NCBI GenBank assembly: GCA_964577975.1
Contig: CAZOBB010000058.1
Span: 66,228 to 130,227, forward strand
From: JAOZMY01 sp964577975
Lineage (GTDB): Bacteria > Desulfobacterota > S145-22
Reading direction: 5' to 3'
Length of the DNA stretch: 64,000 nucleotides
In this document: one piece after another, positions 50,754-60,136 of the stretch
How positions within the stretch are numbered: position 1 is the stretch's first letter
How the letters are laid out: every line of letters starts with the position of its first letter
Position numbers and translations under genes: made by a program
Notes under the pieces: model-generated
Databases searched by the model: none
Seen by the model: the letters and a program-made list of their open reading frames with translations, nothing else
Told to the model about the DNA's origin: nothing

Positions 50754-51827
50754 GTGGATGAAAGACTTGGTGCGATAATAAGGGGAAGAGAAAAAAAGAA
50801 AATATATGGGTATGTTAGATTCTCAGAAACCCTTGGGCGTTTGCTCGATTTTATTCTCTCGTTAATTCTCTTAATAGTGGGAATACCCCTCTTTGTCATC
50901 ATTGGTATTGCCGTGAAATTGTGCGATGGGGGACCTATATTTTACACACAAAAACGGTTGGGTTACCAGAAAAAACCCTTTACGATCTATAAGTTTCGAA
51001 CTTTGATACCGAATGCCGATAAAATTATTGGCAATGAGGTTTTAGGAAGCAAACACAGAATGATGACCCCCATTGGCAAATTTTTAAGAAACACCCGCTT
51101 GGATGAACTCCCCCAACTCATCAATATTTTAAAAGGTGATATGAGTTTCTTCGGCCCAAGGCCCCAACGCCCGGAGATTGTGGAACATTTTGGAATCCAC
51201 ATCAAAGGCTACGACAAGCGGTTTACCGTAAAGCCAGGTTTAATCGGATTTCCTCAACTATTCCTCCCTCACAGCGCCCCTAAAGAGATTCAGTCTCGGA
51301 TCGACAACATGTATCTCAGATACACTCAAAAATATTTCTGGAGGATCCTTCTGATTCTTTTCACCATCTACAACGTGCTAAAAAAATTTATTGTTATAGG
51401 TACCAACAGAATTTACCACACTCTCATCGAGGAAAAAATCTTAAGACGCTATCGCGAAAAACGATACCTGGAACGGAAGAAACTGAAAGAGGGTGCATGG
51501 GTCTACTTCCTGGAGGCAGAAAATCAAGGAAAACGTAAATGGGGGAAAACGTGTTACGAGCTTGTGGACATCAATGAAGAAGCCTTACTAATAAAATCAC
51601 CCGAAAAACTGCATTTGGAACACGAAAAAGTCTTTTTAAAAATCGTCGTGCATTTCAAGGCCATGCGTAAATACAAGCGAAAATCCATCGTTTGCAGAGG
51701 AAGTTATTACAGCGAGCGAAATCTAAAGAATGGATATGGCTACATCTTCTTTTATGAACCGTTATCCCCTTTGAATTTTTATCTGATCCACCAGTATCTT
51801 TTAAGAAAGAGTTTGGCGTATGGCTAG
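50754..51827 (+). CDS. Initiating sugar (phosphoglycosyl) transferase with C-terminal extension
   Basis: 357-residue protein whose residues ~25-210 form a WcaJ/PglC-type phosphoglycosyl transferase that loads the first sugar onto undecaprenyl phosphate: membrane helix 30-52, GGPIFYTQKRLGYQKKPFTIYKFRT, LRNTRLDELPQLINILKGDMSFFGPRPQRP with the catalytic Asp-Glu. A second hydrophobic stretch lies at ~196-215. Residues ~225-357 are an added beta-rich region starting with REKRYLERKKLKEG and containing VDINEEALLIKSP, weakly reminiscent of PilZ (RxxxR and D/NxSxxG) but degenerate. Overlaps the polymerase gene by eight bases. Confidence 0.88.
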   Translation: MDERLGAIIRGREKKKIYGYVRFSETLGRLLDFILSLILLIVGIPLFVIIGIAVKLCDGGPIFYTQKRLGYQKKPFTIYKFRTLIPNADKIIGNEVLGSKHRMMTPIGKFLRNTRLDELPQLINILKGDMSFFGPRPQRPEIVEHFGIHIKGYDKRFTVKPGLIGFPQLFLPHSAPKEIQSRIDNMYLRYTQKYFWRILLILFTIYNVLKKFIVIGTNRIYHTLIEEKILRRYREKRYLERKKLKEGAWVYFLEAENQGKRKWGKTCYELVDINEEALLIKSPEKLHLEHEKVFLKIVVHFKAMRKYKRKSIVCRGSYYSERNLKNGYGYIFFYEPLSPLNFYLIHQYLLRKSLAYG

Positions 51828-53295
51828 ACAAATAAGAAAAGATGTGATCAAAAGTCCGAACCTATCGATCAATCCCCTCTTCGTCTTGTTACTTTTCATT
51901 GTTGGGCTAATATCGCTAGCTTTTCTCGTTTCCCCTTATTACAAATATGCCCTGTTGCCAGTTCTTGTATGCGTCGGGCTTTTCCTCCTGGCCATGAAAC
52001 CCCAGCTTAGCTATCTCCTTATAATCTTTCTGGTCCCATTTGACGCCTATATAGCTTTGAATGATGCTTACCCCTTTTTAACCCTTACAAAATTCATCGG
52101 ACTTTGGCTGGTAATAGTGCTTTTCTTCTCCTTTCTCATGAAACAGAAAGGGCTAGGGTTATTTATCTTCAAAGCGCCGCTTTGGAAATGGCTTTGGATA
52201 TTTTTGGTCATTAATTTGGTATCGGCATTGCTTTCAAAGTATTATCTATCTTCCTTTTACGGTGTGAAACGCCTCGTGTCGGCCTATATCGTTTTTGGCC
52301 TTGCCCTTGCCGTAATCTCATACAAAGACATGGTCCGGAGAATTCCTTTAGTAGTCGTTATCAGCAATGCCATAGGAGCCATCCTTGCCGTTTTCGGATA
52401 CCTTTTTCATCTCCGCTACTTCGCGATCGGAACAGGAGTCTCGGAAAACGCCATAGAAAGGGCTACAGGGCTTTCAGTAGACCCAAATTTTTTAGCTATG
52501 ACCATGTTGTTCAGTTTCCCCTTTATCGTGTTTTATCTACTGACATCCAAAGGGGTGATAAAAAAAGTCCTGAACATCGGTTTGTTAGTGATAAATGTCT
52601 TGACCATTATTCTGACATACTCACGAGGTGGAGCGTTGGTCCTTTTATTCATGATCCTTATGCTCTGCATCATCAACCGTCAGTATATTCGGCCAAGAAA
52701 TTTGGGATTTTTCTTGATTACTGTAATGTTGTTCTTCCTTGCAGTTACCCTGTTTCTTCCAACATCCTACAAAAAAAGGCTTGGAAGTGTAACAGAAAAA
52801 AAATACGATCCCTCCATAGCGGGACGACTTTCCTATCTTAAAGTAGCTCGACAAACGATTATGGAGCACCCCCTCTTGGGGACAGGACCCTTAACCTTTC
52901 CTAACATCTACGCAGATTCAAAAACCCCCTATAAATATTTGTACGGAGATTATCGAAGATCCGCTCACGACGTATACATTGAAATCCTTGTTGGAACGGG
53001 ATTTATGGGACTGGCTGTTTTTTTGGTCATCATCGTAATCTCGCTAAGGAATCTTTTAAGAGTGAGAAGCCATTTCAAAGCAAAAGGAGATGACGTTCTT
53101 GTCTCTCTCTTTGATGCATATCTTTTGTCGTTTACTTCCATCCTCGTCTATTTCTATATGTTGAGTAGAATGTTCAATAAGTATTTTTGGATGATGCTCG
53201 CCGTAGCCCAACTGGCTGTTTTTCTCGTTGATAACCTTGAAATGATAAAAGAGAAGGAAGAAGAACCTATTCTTTTTGTTTCCTCGTCTGTGTAA
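51820..53295 (+). CDS. O-antigen ligase/polymerase-family membrane protein (Wzy-like)
   Basis: 491-residue integral membrane protein with about 12 helices. The Wzy_C signature region shows LTYSRGGALVLLF, GRLSYLKVARQTIMEHPLLGTGP in a long periplasmic loop, and AHDVYIEILVGTGFMGL. Such proteins polymerise or ligate undecaprenyl-linked repeat units on the periplasmic face. In this operon with initiating transferase and flippase, polymerase is the likely role. Confidence 0.87.
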   Translation: MARQIRKDVIKSPNLSINPLFVLLLFIVGLISLAFLVSPYYKYALLPVLVCVGLFLLAMKPQLSYLLIIFLVPFDAYIALNDAYPFLTLTKFIGLWLVIVLFFSFLMKQKGLGLFIFKAPLWKWLWIFLVINLVSALLSKYYLSSFYGVKRLVSAYIVFGLALAVISYKDMVRRIPLVVVISNAIGAILAVFGYLFHLRYFAIGTGVSENAIERATGLSVDPNFLAMTMLFSFPFIVFYLLTSKGVIKKVLNIGLLVINVLTIILTYSRGGALVLLFMILMLCIINRQYIRPRNLGFFLITVMLFFLAVTLFLPTSYKKRLGSVTEKKYDPSIAGRLSYLKVARQTIMEHPLLGTGPLTFPNIYADSKTPYKYLYGDYRRSAHDVYIEILVGTGFMGLAVFLVIIVISLRNLLRVRSHFKAKGDDVLVSLFDAYLLSFTSILVYFYMLSRMFNKYFWMMLAVAQLAVFLVDNLEMIKEKEEEPILFVSSSV

Positions 53296-54443
53296 TGATT
53301 GCCCTTGCGGTTTTTACTACTGGTTTCGGTGGTGTGGCACGGTACGTGTTTTCTTTGGGGATGGAAATGAGTAAGAGGGGAAATTCCTCTCTTTTGCTTC
53401 TTCGTGACGCCGCACTGGTTAAGGAAGCAGAGAGTTTGGGGCTGAAAGTCGAGCACCTTCCCAAAGCGCGGAAATACGATTTCATCTTTCTATTAAGGGT
53501 TTGTCGTCTTTTACGAAGAGTCAAAAGCAGCATTGTGCACACAAATGAAACGCTTTCAGCCTTCAGCGTGACTCTCTGCCAGATTTTTGCAAGAAAAGAT
53601 ACCTGCCACATTGTCAGTGTACATTCCCTCCCCGATATTGATTACTCTTACGGGAAATGGAAACTCTGGTTTCATAACCAGATGGATCACTATGCCTGGA
53701 AAAAAGCCTCGGGGATTATTGTAATGACAGACAGGCTGAGAAAACACCTTGTATCCCTCGGAATTGCTCCGGAAAAGATCTATCTCATATACAACGGTGT
53801 GGATACCCAGAGGTTTACTCCTTTCAGGGCAGCGTGGTTACGACGGGACTCTCCCTCCCCAATTCGAATCGGGAGCGCTGGAAGACTTTCGCGGGAGAAA
53901 GGGTTCGACATCCTCATACAAGCCGTTGGAGAACTTGTGCATTCTAACCCCGGTTTAGATTTCGAGGTGGTTATCATGGGAGAAGGGGTAGAAAAAAGAA
54001 AATTAGATGATCTTAGAAAGAAACGGGGGGTAGAAAAGCTTGTAAGTCTAGTGGGTTTCGAAAGGGATATTGGCAAGGCCCTTTCTTCGCTGGACATCTT
54101 TGTTTTGCCCTCCCGGATGGAAAGCTTCCCTATGGTATTGCTAGAAGCCGGGGCCATAGGCATTCCAATTATTGCCTCTCGGGTGGGTGGAATTCCCGAA
54201 ATGATCGTTGATGGAAAAGAAGGGCTTTTGGTGTCACCGGAATCTCCCCGCGAACTGGCGAAAGCCATACTTCGATTGATCAAAGACCCAGACAAGCGAA
54301 GGTCTCTCGGCGAGGCTTTCCACCGCAAAGTAATCAAGACGTTCAACCTCCAAAAGATGGTTTCCGAAACCCTTTCCTTTTACCGATCGGTATTAGAGAG
54401 GACGGGATGTAATGGGACAAACAACGAAAAAGAACATCCATAA
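53295..54443 (+). CDS. Glycosyltransferase family 4 (first)
   Basis: 382-residue GT-B enzyme. The acceptor-side start has TTGFGGVARYVFSLGMEMSKRG; the donor domain has IGSAGRLSREKGFDILIQAV and the E-x7-E region in PSRMESFPMVLLEAGAIGIPIIASRVGGIPEMI. Its ATG overlaps the polymerase stop (TAATG). Adds a sugar to the lipid-linked repeat unit in the cytoplasm; the sugar is not predictable. Confidence 0.9.
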   Translation: MIALAVFTTGFGGVARYVFSLGMEMSKRGNSSLLLLRDAALVKEAESLGLKVEHLPKARKYDFIFLLRVCRLLRRVKSSIVHTNETLSAFSVTLCQIFARKDTCHIVSVHSLPDIDYSYGKWKLWFHNQMDHYAWKKASGIIVMTDRLRKHLVSLGIAPEKIYLIYNGVDTQRFTPFRAAWLRRDSPSPIRIGSAGRLSREKGFDILIQAVGELVHSNPGLDFEVVIMGEGVEKRKLDDLRKKRGVEKLVSLVGFERDIGKALSSLDIFVLPSRMESFPMVLLEAGAIGIPIIASRVGGIPEMIVDGKEGLLVSPESPRELAKAILRLIKDPDKRRSLGEAFHRKVIKTFNLQKMVSETLSFYRSVLERTGCNGTNNEKEHP

Positions 54444-54455
54444 GAGACAAAACCT

Positions 54456-55694
54456 GTGAAAATTCTTTATGTCATTACCACACTTGGGCTAGGAGGAGTC
54501 CAAGAACACCTCCGATTAGTTACTAAATACTTAATAAGCCAAGGACACGATATTTGGATTGCGCATGGCCTTCCGGAAGACAAGGCAGAAGCGTTTCGGA
54601 ATCTCGGAGCAAAATTGATTCGAGTCCCTCTAGTCAAAGAAATCCGCCCATCCAAGGATTTATCTGCATTTTTTGCTTTGTATCGTCTCATCCGTCGAGA
54701 GCGATTTGATCTCGTCCATGTCCATATGACAAAGGCCGGGATTCTCGGACGATTCGCAGCGAAACTGGCAAGGGTTAAAACGGTCTTCATGACGGGACAT
54801 GGTTGGTCCGGACACCTTGAAAACTACTTCGACCATCCATTGGCCAAAAAGTTTTTCTTCATTATTGAAAAGATTTGGGGACAATTCTTCACCGATGGAA
54901 TCATCCTGTTGACCCGTGAAGACCTCATGGCAATACGTAACAAAAAGATGTACGATCCTCGCAAACTTCACTTGGTTTCGAACGGAATCGATTTTCAGGA
55001 ACTCGAGCATTTCAAAACAAGTCCGATTCGCCAAGAGCTTGGAATTCCGACATCCGCACCTCTCGTGTTGACTGTGGGAAGGATTTGCAAGGTAAAGGCC
55101 CAAAAGATTTTCGTGGATGCCGCCCAGAGGGTACTTGCCAAAGGTGTGGACAGTTATTTCCTTTTGGTAGGAGAAGGGCCAGATCGTAATGAAATCCTTT
55201 CTATGGTAGAGAGATACGGGTTAAAAAACCGTTTCTACCTTCTAGGCAATAGGAGAGACGTCCCCGGAATCCTGAAGTCTGCAGATATTTTTGTTCTGAC
55301 CTCTATCACCGAGGGAATGGCGATGACCCTCTTAGAAGCCATGGCTTTAGGCCGGCCGGTAATTGTCTCGGATATTCCAGGGAATAGGGCCCTCGTACAG
55401 GAAGGACGCACCGGTCTTCTATTTCCCGTCAACAATTCAGAAATCCTGTCACACCGTTTGGTAGAGCTTCTTCAGAATAAGGAGCTGCAAAAACGTTTGG
55501 GAAGAGAAGCAAAAAAACTTATCACCTCCCAATTCGACTACACCAAAATGGGAGAACAGACGTGTCGAGTGTACGAAAAGGTAATGGCGAAACGAAAAGG
55601 CCACTTTGATGGGAAGGGTGAATTGTGTATAGTAGAGAAGGGAAATGTGTTAAAGGAGAAGAAACCATGGAGAGAAAACAAGGTATTACATTGA
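54456..55694 (+). CDS. Glycosyltransferase family 4 (second)
   Basis: 412-residue GT4-type enzyme starting at GTG. TTLGLGGVQEHLRLVTKYL opens the N-domain, FDLVHVHMTKAGILGRFAAKLA the middle, and LTSITEGMAMTLLEAMALGRPVIVSDIPGNRALV is the donor-binding E-x7-E region. The C-terminal ~30 residues are low-complexity and Lys-rich. Overlaps the next gene by 28 bases. Confidence 0.9.
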   Translation: MKILYVITTLGLGGVQEHLRLVTKYLISQGHDIWIAHGLPEDKAEAFRNLGAKLIRVPLVKEIRPSKDLSAFFALYRLIRRERFDLVHVHMTKAGILGRFAAKLARVKTVFMTGHGWSGHLENYFDHPLAKKFFFIIEKIWGQFFTDGIILLTREDLMAIRNKKMYDPRKLHLVSNGIDFQELEHFKTSPIRQELGIPTSAPLVLTVGRICKVKAQKIFVDAAQRVLAKGVDSYFLLVGEGPDRNEILSMVERYGLKNRFYLLGNRRDVPGILKSADIFVLTSITEGMAMTLLEAMALGRPVIVSDIPGNRALVQEGRTGLLFPVNNSEILSHRLVELLQNKELQKRLGREAKKLITSQFDYTKMGEQTCRVYEKVMAKRKGHFDGKGELCIVEKGNVLKEKKPWRENKVLH

Positions 55695-56713
55695 AAAAGC
55701 TTATTCTGTGCCTCATAGCTTGTTGTGTGGTCGTAATATCCAATGCCTGGGCTGAGGATGTTGGGAAACCGGAAGTACCAGGTGAAGAGGGGGGACTCCT
55801 GGGCAGTTCCCTTCCAGCGGACTTTCGCCCCTTCGATCCCACCTCTCCCTGGAACACCCCCATCCCTTCAAATCCTCCGATCGATCCTTACTCCGAGATG
55901 ATCATCGCCCGCTTGAAGCACGAATGCCATCATCTGATCGGCTCCTTCACCGTCTGGACAACCCCCTTGTTTGTCATCGACGCATCTAGATCTTTGAAAG
56001 CAACTGTCTTTATCCAAGGGAACTGTGTGAATCCCATCCTTGATCCCTATGAAACACGGGTAATCCAAGGCATTCCCATTCCGGAAGGAGTCTGGCCCGA
56101 CCCTTCGAAAGATGGGCACATGCTCCTGGTAGATCCCAAACTTCGACGATCATGGAGCTTTACCCAAGCAAGGCAACTTTCCCGAACCACGTGGAGCGTC
56201 TATGGAATAAATACATGGGACTTGAATGGTATGGGGTATCGTTCTCCTTTTTTGGGACGTCTTTCCTGTAGCGACGGCTCTCGAGGCTCTGGGTTTCCAT
56301 TGATTGCAGGCTTGATCCGTCCAGAGGAGATTGAGGCGGGAAGAATCCGACACGCCTTGGTGTTCGCCTCTCCCATCAATCAGAAAGGGATCTTTTGTAG
56401 CCCCCCCGCCTCCACAACCGATGGTTGGCGGGAAGGGGCAGATTTCATCCCCGAAGGAGCCCGCCTCCAGTTGGATCCGAACGTGGATCTCGATTCGTTG
56501 GGACTTTCCCCTGCCGCCAAAGTTGTGGCCCGGGCTCTTCAGGAATACGGGATGTTTTGTGGGGATAATTCAAAGGCCTTTAAGCTCTATTTCCAAAACC
56601 TTGGATCCAAGGGTAGCATTTGGGAAACAAAATATCATTACATTCCTGACCTTGGGAAGATTCCCATTGATCGCTTCCGGGTTATTCAATGTCAAAGAGT
56701 CAGAACACCTTAG
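55667..56713 (+). CDS. Secreted protein of unknown function in the polysaccharide operon
   Basis: 348 residues with a Sec signal peptide (basic start, hydrophobic ~10-25, probable cleavage after NAWA). The mature protein starts with an acidic Gly/Pro-rich linker, then FDPTSPWNTPIPSNPPIDPYS; later IPIPEGVWPDPSKDGHMLLVDP, GSGFPLIAGLIRPEEIEAGRIRHAL and a conserved-looking GADFIPEGARLQLDP. I have seen this SPWNTP...DGHM...AGLIRPEEI pattern in secreted proteins of unknown role, but cannot name the fold. ATG 55667 has AAAGGAG nine bases upstream. Its place between glycosyltransferases suggests action on the exported polymer or its anchoring; no catalytic residues can be assigned. Confidence 0.75.
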   Translation: MERKQGITLKKLILCLIACCVVVISNAWAEDVGKPEVPGEEGGLLGSSLPADFRPFDPTSPWNTPIPSNPPIDPYSEMIIARLKHECHHLIGSFTVWTTPLFVIDASRSLKATVFIQGNCVNPILDPYETRVIQGIPIPEGVWPDPSKDGHMLLVDPKLRRSWSFTQARQLSRTTWSVYGINTWDLNGMGYRSPFLGRLSCSDGSRGSGFPLIAGLIRPEEIEAGRIRHALVFASPINQKGIFCSPPASTTDGWREGADFIPEGARLQLDPNVDLDSLGLSPAAKVVARALQEYGMFCGDNSKAFKLYFQNLGSKGSIWETKYHYIPDLGKIPIDRFRVIQCQRVRTP

Positions 56714-56735
56714 AAGCCAAGACGGGAAAAAACAA

Positions 56736-57779
56736 GTGAAGACAGCTGTGGTCATCCCTTTGAAAAACGAGAAGGAAGGACTGGCTCTTTTGGTGAAACG
56801 CCTCTTGGAACAAGTCGCACCGGAAGACGAGATCATCTTTGTGGACGCCGGCTCGACAGACGGGACTCAAGAACTTATAAAGGAATATGCAAGCCGGCAC
56901 AAAAACATAAAACTTTTCATATCGGAGGGGGCATACCCGGGGAAGGGAAGGAACATTGCCATTCAACACACCAATGCCCAGCTCATCGCACAAATCGACG
57001 GAGGAAGTCTCCCAGAAAAGGATTGGCTTACAGAAATATGCGCTCCCCTCAAGAATGGTTCAGCGGACTATGTTACGGGGGAGATTCGCCCGATGCCCGT
57101 TCCGGCAACCGTCTTGGGAACAGAAATTGACAAGGGAATGATTTTCGGACTTTCCCTTTTCGGGCTCTACCGACGAAACAAAACCGGACAAATGGCGGGA
57201 GGAAACTCTGCCGCTTACAGGAGATGGATTTGGGAGAAAGTGGGAGGACATGCCGAGTGGTGCCGTCGAGGTACCGATGTCCTATTTATCCAGAAAATAG
57301 AGCGGCTACAACTGCCATTGCGAACGACCTACGCCAGTGATGCTATCGTTTACTGGCAAGTTGGCCCAACATGGCGGGATGTCTTTATGAGGAAACTCCG
57401 TTTCCAAACGAGTTCCTTCATGTTTTTTCGGCGATTCCCGGAACTTGCACGTGTATCACTGGTCCCCGCCACATTGATATTGTCTCTTTCCCTTCCCTTG
57501 TATCACCTCTCGTATGGATGGATTTCACTCGTCCTTTTCCTCTTCGAAGGGGGACGTCGAGGAGTCAGAACCTTCAGGAATTACCTTCACACGGCGGAAA
57601 AAAGTAAGACGTGGCCGAGGAAGGTGAAAGGATACCTTTTCTTTTACATCTTTTCTCTCGAAACAGTAAACGTTATTGCAAGGGTAGCGGGATTGATCAT
57701 CGGTGTCTTGAATTTTCGGAGGTGGCGTGAGTTCCGGAAAAAGGCCAAGGATTATCTTAATACAGAAACGGATGCGTAA
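56736..57779 (+). CDS. Glycosyltransferase family 2
   Basis: 347 residues from GTG 56736. The N-terminal GT-A domain reads KTAVVIPLKNEKEGLALLVKRLL, then EIIFVDAGSTDGTQELI and AQLIAQIDGGS in place of the usual DDD/DxD, and a GGNSAAYRR acceptor region; a C-terminal pair of hydrophobic segments (~245-270, ~305-330) anchors it to the membrane. The open frame continues upstream to 56331 inside the preceding gene, but that part lacks family similarity. The ribosome-binding site (GGGAAAA) is weak, so the start is provisional. Confidence 0.82.
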   Translation: MKTAVVIPLKNEKEGLALLVKRLLEQVAPEDEIIFVDAGSTDGTQELIKEYASRHKNIKLFISEGAYPGKGRNIAIQHTNAQLIAQIDGGSLPEKDWLTEICAPLKNGSADYVTGEIRPMPVPATVLGTEIDKGMIFGLSLFGLYRRNKTGQMAGGNSAAYRRWIWEKVGGHAEWCRRGTDVLFIQKIERLQLPLRTTYASDAIVYWQVGPTWRDVFMRKLRFQTSSFMFFRRFPELARVSLVPATLILSLSLPLYHLSYGWISLVLFLFEGGRRGVRTFRNYLHTAEKSKTWPRKVKGYLFFYIFSLETVNVIARVAGLIIGVLNFRRWREFRKKAKDYLNTETDA

Positions 57780-59104
57780 TGGCTATGCCATCCCCCGAAA
57801 AGGGCCTGAAAAGCATACAAAAACTTGGCCTTTTTACCTTTGGTATCACGATAGCGAGGTTCGCTCTGCGACTGATCAAGAGCGTCGTATTTACGCGCGC
57901 CCTTGGTCCGGCGAATCGAGGAGTATTCGGCCTTATCGTAACATTACCCAGCCTCGTTGTCAGCCTTGGAAATCTGGGTTTCGGTCTTGGCAATACCTAC
58001 CTTGTTGCTAATAAGCATCGGGAACTGAAGAGGATTTATGGAAATGTTCTCCTCTATGCAGTTCTCCTAGGGCCTCTTTTGATGGCGATGGGGTATCTTA
58101 CTTTTTCAAAGGGATGGCTTATAAAAGGAAACGGGGAAGTGGCTCACGCCTTCTTGCCCTGGATGCTGGCAGCTATTCCACTCATATTACTATCAAATTT
58201 CGAAACGGATTTGATCGTTGCCATTCGAGATATACGGTTCGTCAATATACTAAACCTTAGCCTATCGGCTGCCCCGCTTCTCATGTTCCCCCTTTTATGG
58301 GTTGTGACAAGGAAACCTTTGTACTCGGCCGTGATTGCCTGGTTTTTTGGGGGAGTCATTGTGTGCATAGGGGCAACTTTTCGTCTTCTCCAAAAGAGTG
58401 GATATTCACTTGGATTCTCTCGAGCTTGGTTCAAAGATGCCCTTTTCTACGGCTGGCGGGGCTTCGTGAATATCCTTGCCAACCAGTTAATCTTAAGGAT
58501 CGACTTCCTTTTTGTCTCCGCCCTCCTTGGAGCAAAGGCCCTTGGATTTTATGCAGTAAGCGTATCGCTCGTGGAAATCTTGCTGTCTCTCCCCGCCGCT
58601 TTCAACCTCCCGTTTCTACCGATTCGGTTAGGGCAAGATAGCGAGGGTTCTCGAAATCTTACCCCCATCGTGATTCGTCATTCCCTCTTTGTCATGTTCT
58701 CCGTTTGTATCTTGACAGCCATAACAGGAAAGATCATCATTTGGATCCTCTTCGGAAAACGTTTCCTACCTGCTTATACTCCCTTACTATGCCTCCTTCC
58801 AGGCATTCTTTTTCTAAGCGTTTACGATTTTCTACGGTCAGACCTCTACAGTCATAATCTACCAGGTTACGTGTCTTGGGTTGCTGTAGCCGCCTTGCTA
58901 GCTAACCTTGGTCTGAACACCGTATTGATCCCTTGGCTAGGAATCAACGGAGCAGCCATCAGTTCCTCGATTTCTTACGGTCTTTCCACCGTGCTTCTGA
59001 TGGTAAAACACAAACACCTTTCGGGAAACAGCTATCGAGATCTTATTCTAATCACGTCGGAGGAACTATCCAGACTATGGGGATTTTTAAGATTCCGAAG
59101 GTAA
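57779..59104 (+). CDS. Polysaccharide flippase (Wzx-like)
   Basis: 441-residue membrane protein with about 12 helices, MOP-superfamily pattern: starts KLGLFTFGITIARFALRLIKSVVFTRALGPANRGVFGLI and ends NTVLIPWLGINGAAISSSISYGLST, the standard Wzx terminal motif. It moves the lipid-linked repeat unit across the inner membrane. TAATG overlap with the glycosyltransferase upstream. Confidence 0.9.
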   Translation: MAMPSPEKGLKSIQKLGLFTFGITIARFALRLIKSVVFTRALGPANRGVFGLIVTLPSLVVSLGNLGFGLGNTYLVANKHRELKRIYGNVLLYAVLLGPLLMAMGYLTFSKGWLIKGNGEVAHAFLPWMLAAIPLILLSNFETDLIVAIRDIRFVNILNLSLSAAPLLMFPLLWVVTRKPLYSAVIAWFFGGVIVCIGATFRLLQKSGYSLGFSRAWFKDALFYGWRGFVNILANQLILRIDFLFVSALLGAKALGFYAVSVSLVEILLSLPAAFNLPFLPIRLGQDSEGSRNLTPIVIRHSLFVMFSVCILTAITGKIIIWILFGKRFLPAYTPLLCLLPGILFLSVYDFLRSDLYSHNLPGYVSWVAVAALLANLGLNTVLIPWLGINGAAISSSISYGLSTVLLMVKHKHLSGNSYRDLILITSEELSRLWGFLRFRR

Positions 59105-60132
59105 AAAGGGTAATTAAAACCTTCGTTGCCAATGGAGGGAAAAAGGGGGGGCTTTCGCGTCTAATGGGATTCCGACGGCGCGTAATAATCCTTTGTTACC
59201 ACCGAATTATTCCAAAAGAAGAGATAGAGCATACCCTTTCCTCTAAATGGATAATAGTCAACCTTGCCTCCTTCGAACGGCAAATGCAACTTCTACGAAC
59301 CCATTTTGATCCCATTTCAGCAGAAAAATTCAACGCCATCGTTCAGGGAAAGGAAACATTTCCGAGACGATCCGTTCTCGTCACCTTTGACGATGGGTGG
59401 GAGGATAACTACCAGTACGCTTTTCCCATACTCCAACGTTACAACATTCCAGCTATTATCTTTCTCACTACGGGGTTCATAGGAACCCAAAAGGTATTCT
59501 GGCCAGAAAGGCTTTTTTACTACCTCCGGCGTCTCGAAAAGGAAAACGCAGAGACAAAGAAGGGGATACAGCTTATAAACACAGCCCTTCAGCTCGATAT
59601 TTCCACCAATGACCTGAGACAGTCGGATTTGGCTGATCGTATCGTTGAAAAAGCAAAGTGGATAAAACATGAGACAAGGGAAAGACTGTTTAACGAGTTA
59701 GCCCATCTTTTCCCTGAGATGGATGAGAACATCATCGCCTCCAACCACTTGTTGTCGTGGGATCAGGTGTCTGAGATGTATCAGAAAGGGATAGCTTTTG
59801 GTTCGCATGGTGTCACACATCGACTCCTTACCAATCTGGATCCCTCTGAAATACGCTGGGAAGCGATGGAATCACGCCGAACAATCGAAACCCATTTGGG
59901 GATCTCTCCTAAAGGTTTCGCCTATCCAAATGGGAATTACTCGCCAGACGTCATCCAAGCCGTGAAAGAAGAAGGGTTTCAATGGGCAGTTACCACTGAG
60001 AAGGGTTCTGTTGGTTCCAGCCAAGATCCTTTCCGTCTACCCCGATTATGCCTGGACGACCTCTCCCTTTCAGATTGGAAGGGAAAATTCTCCGAAGCGA
60101 TTTTTCTCTCCCGACTAGCAGGCTATTTATAA
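59077..60132 (+). CDS. Polysaccharide deacetylase (NodB-type)
   Basis: 351-residue carbohydrate esterase family 4 protein. Metal/catalytic motifs are VTFDDGWEDNY (motif 1, Asp-Asp) and SHGVTHRLL (motif 2, His-x3-His), with FAYPNGNYS and LPRLCLDD as later motifs. No signal peptide is visible, so it may act in the cytoplasm or at the membrane, e.g. on the lipid-linked sugar. ATG 59077 overlaps the flippase gene by 28 bases; GGAGG is 12 bases away, rather far. An insertion of ~90 residues separates motifs 1 and 2. Last plus-strand gene of the operon. Confidence 0.87.
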   Translation: MGIFKIPKVKRVIKTFVANGGKKGGLSRLMGFRRRVIILCYHRIIPKEEIEHTLSSKWIIVNLASFERQMQLLRTHFDPISAEKFNAIVQGKETFPRRSVLVTFDDGWEDNYQYAFPILQRYNIPAIIFLTTGFIGTQKVFWPERLFYYLRRLEKENAETKKGIQLINTALQLDISTNDLRQSDLADRIVEKAKWIKHETRERLFNELAHLFPEMDENIIASNHLLSWDQVSEMYQKGIAFGSHGVTHRLLTNLDPSEIRWEAMESRRTIETHLGISPKGFAYPNGNYSPDVIQAVKEEGFQWAVTTEKGSVGSSQDPFRLPRLCLDDLSLSDWKGKFSEAIFLSRLAGYL

Positions 60133-60136
60133 AAGG

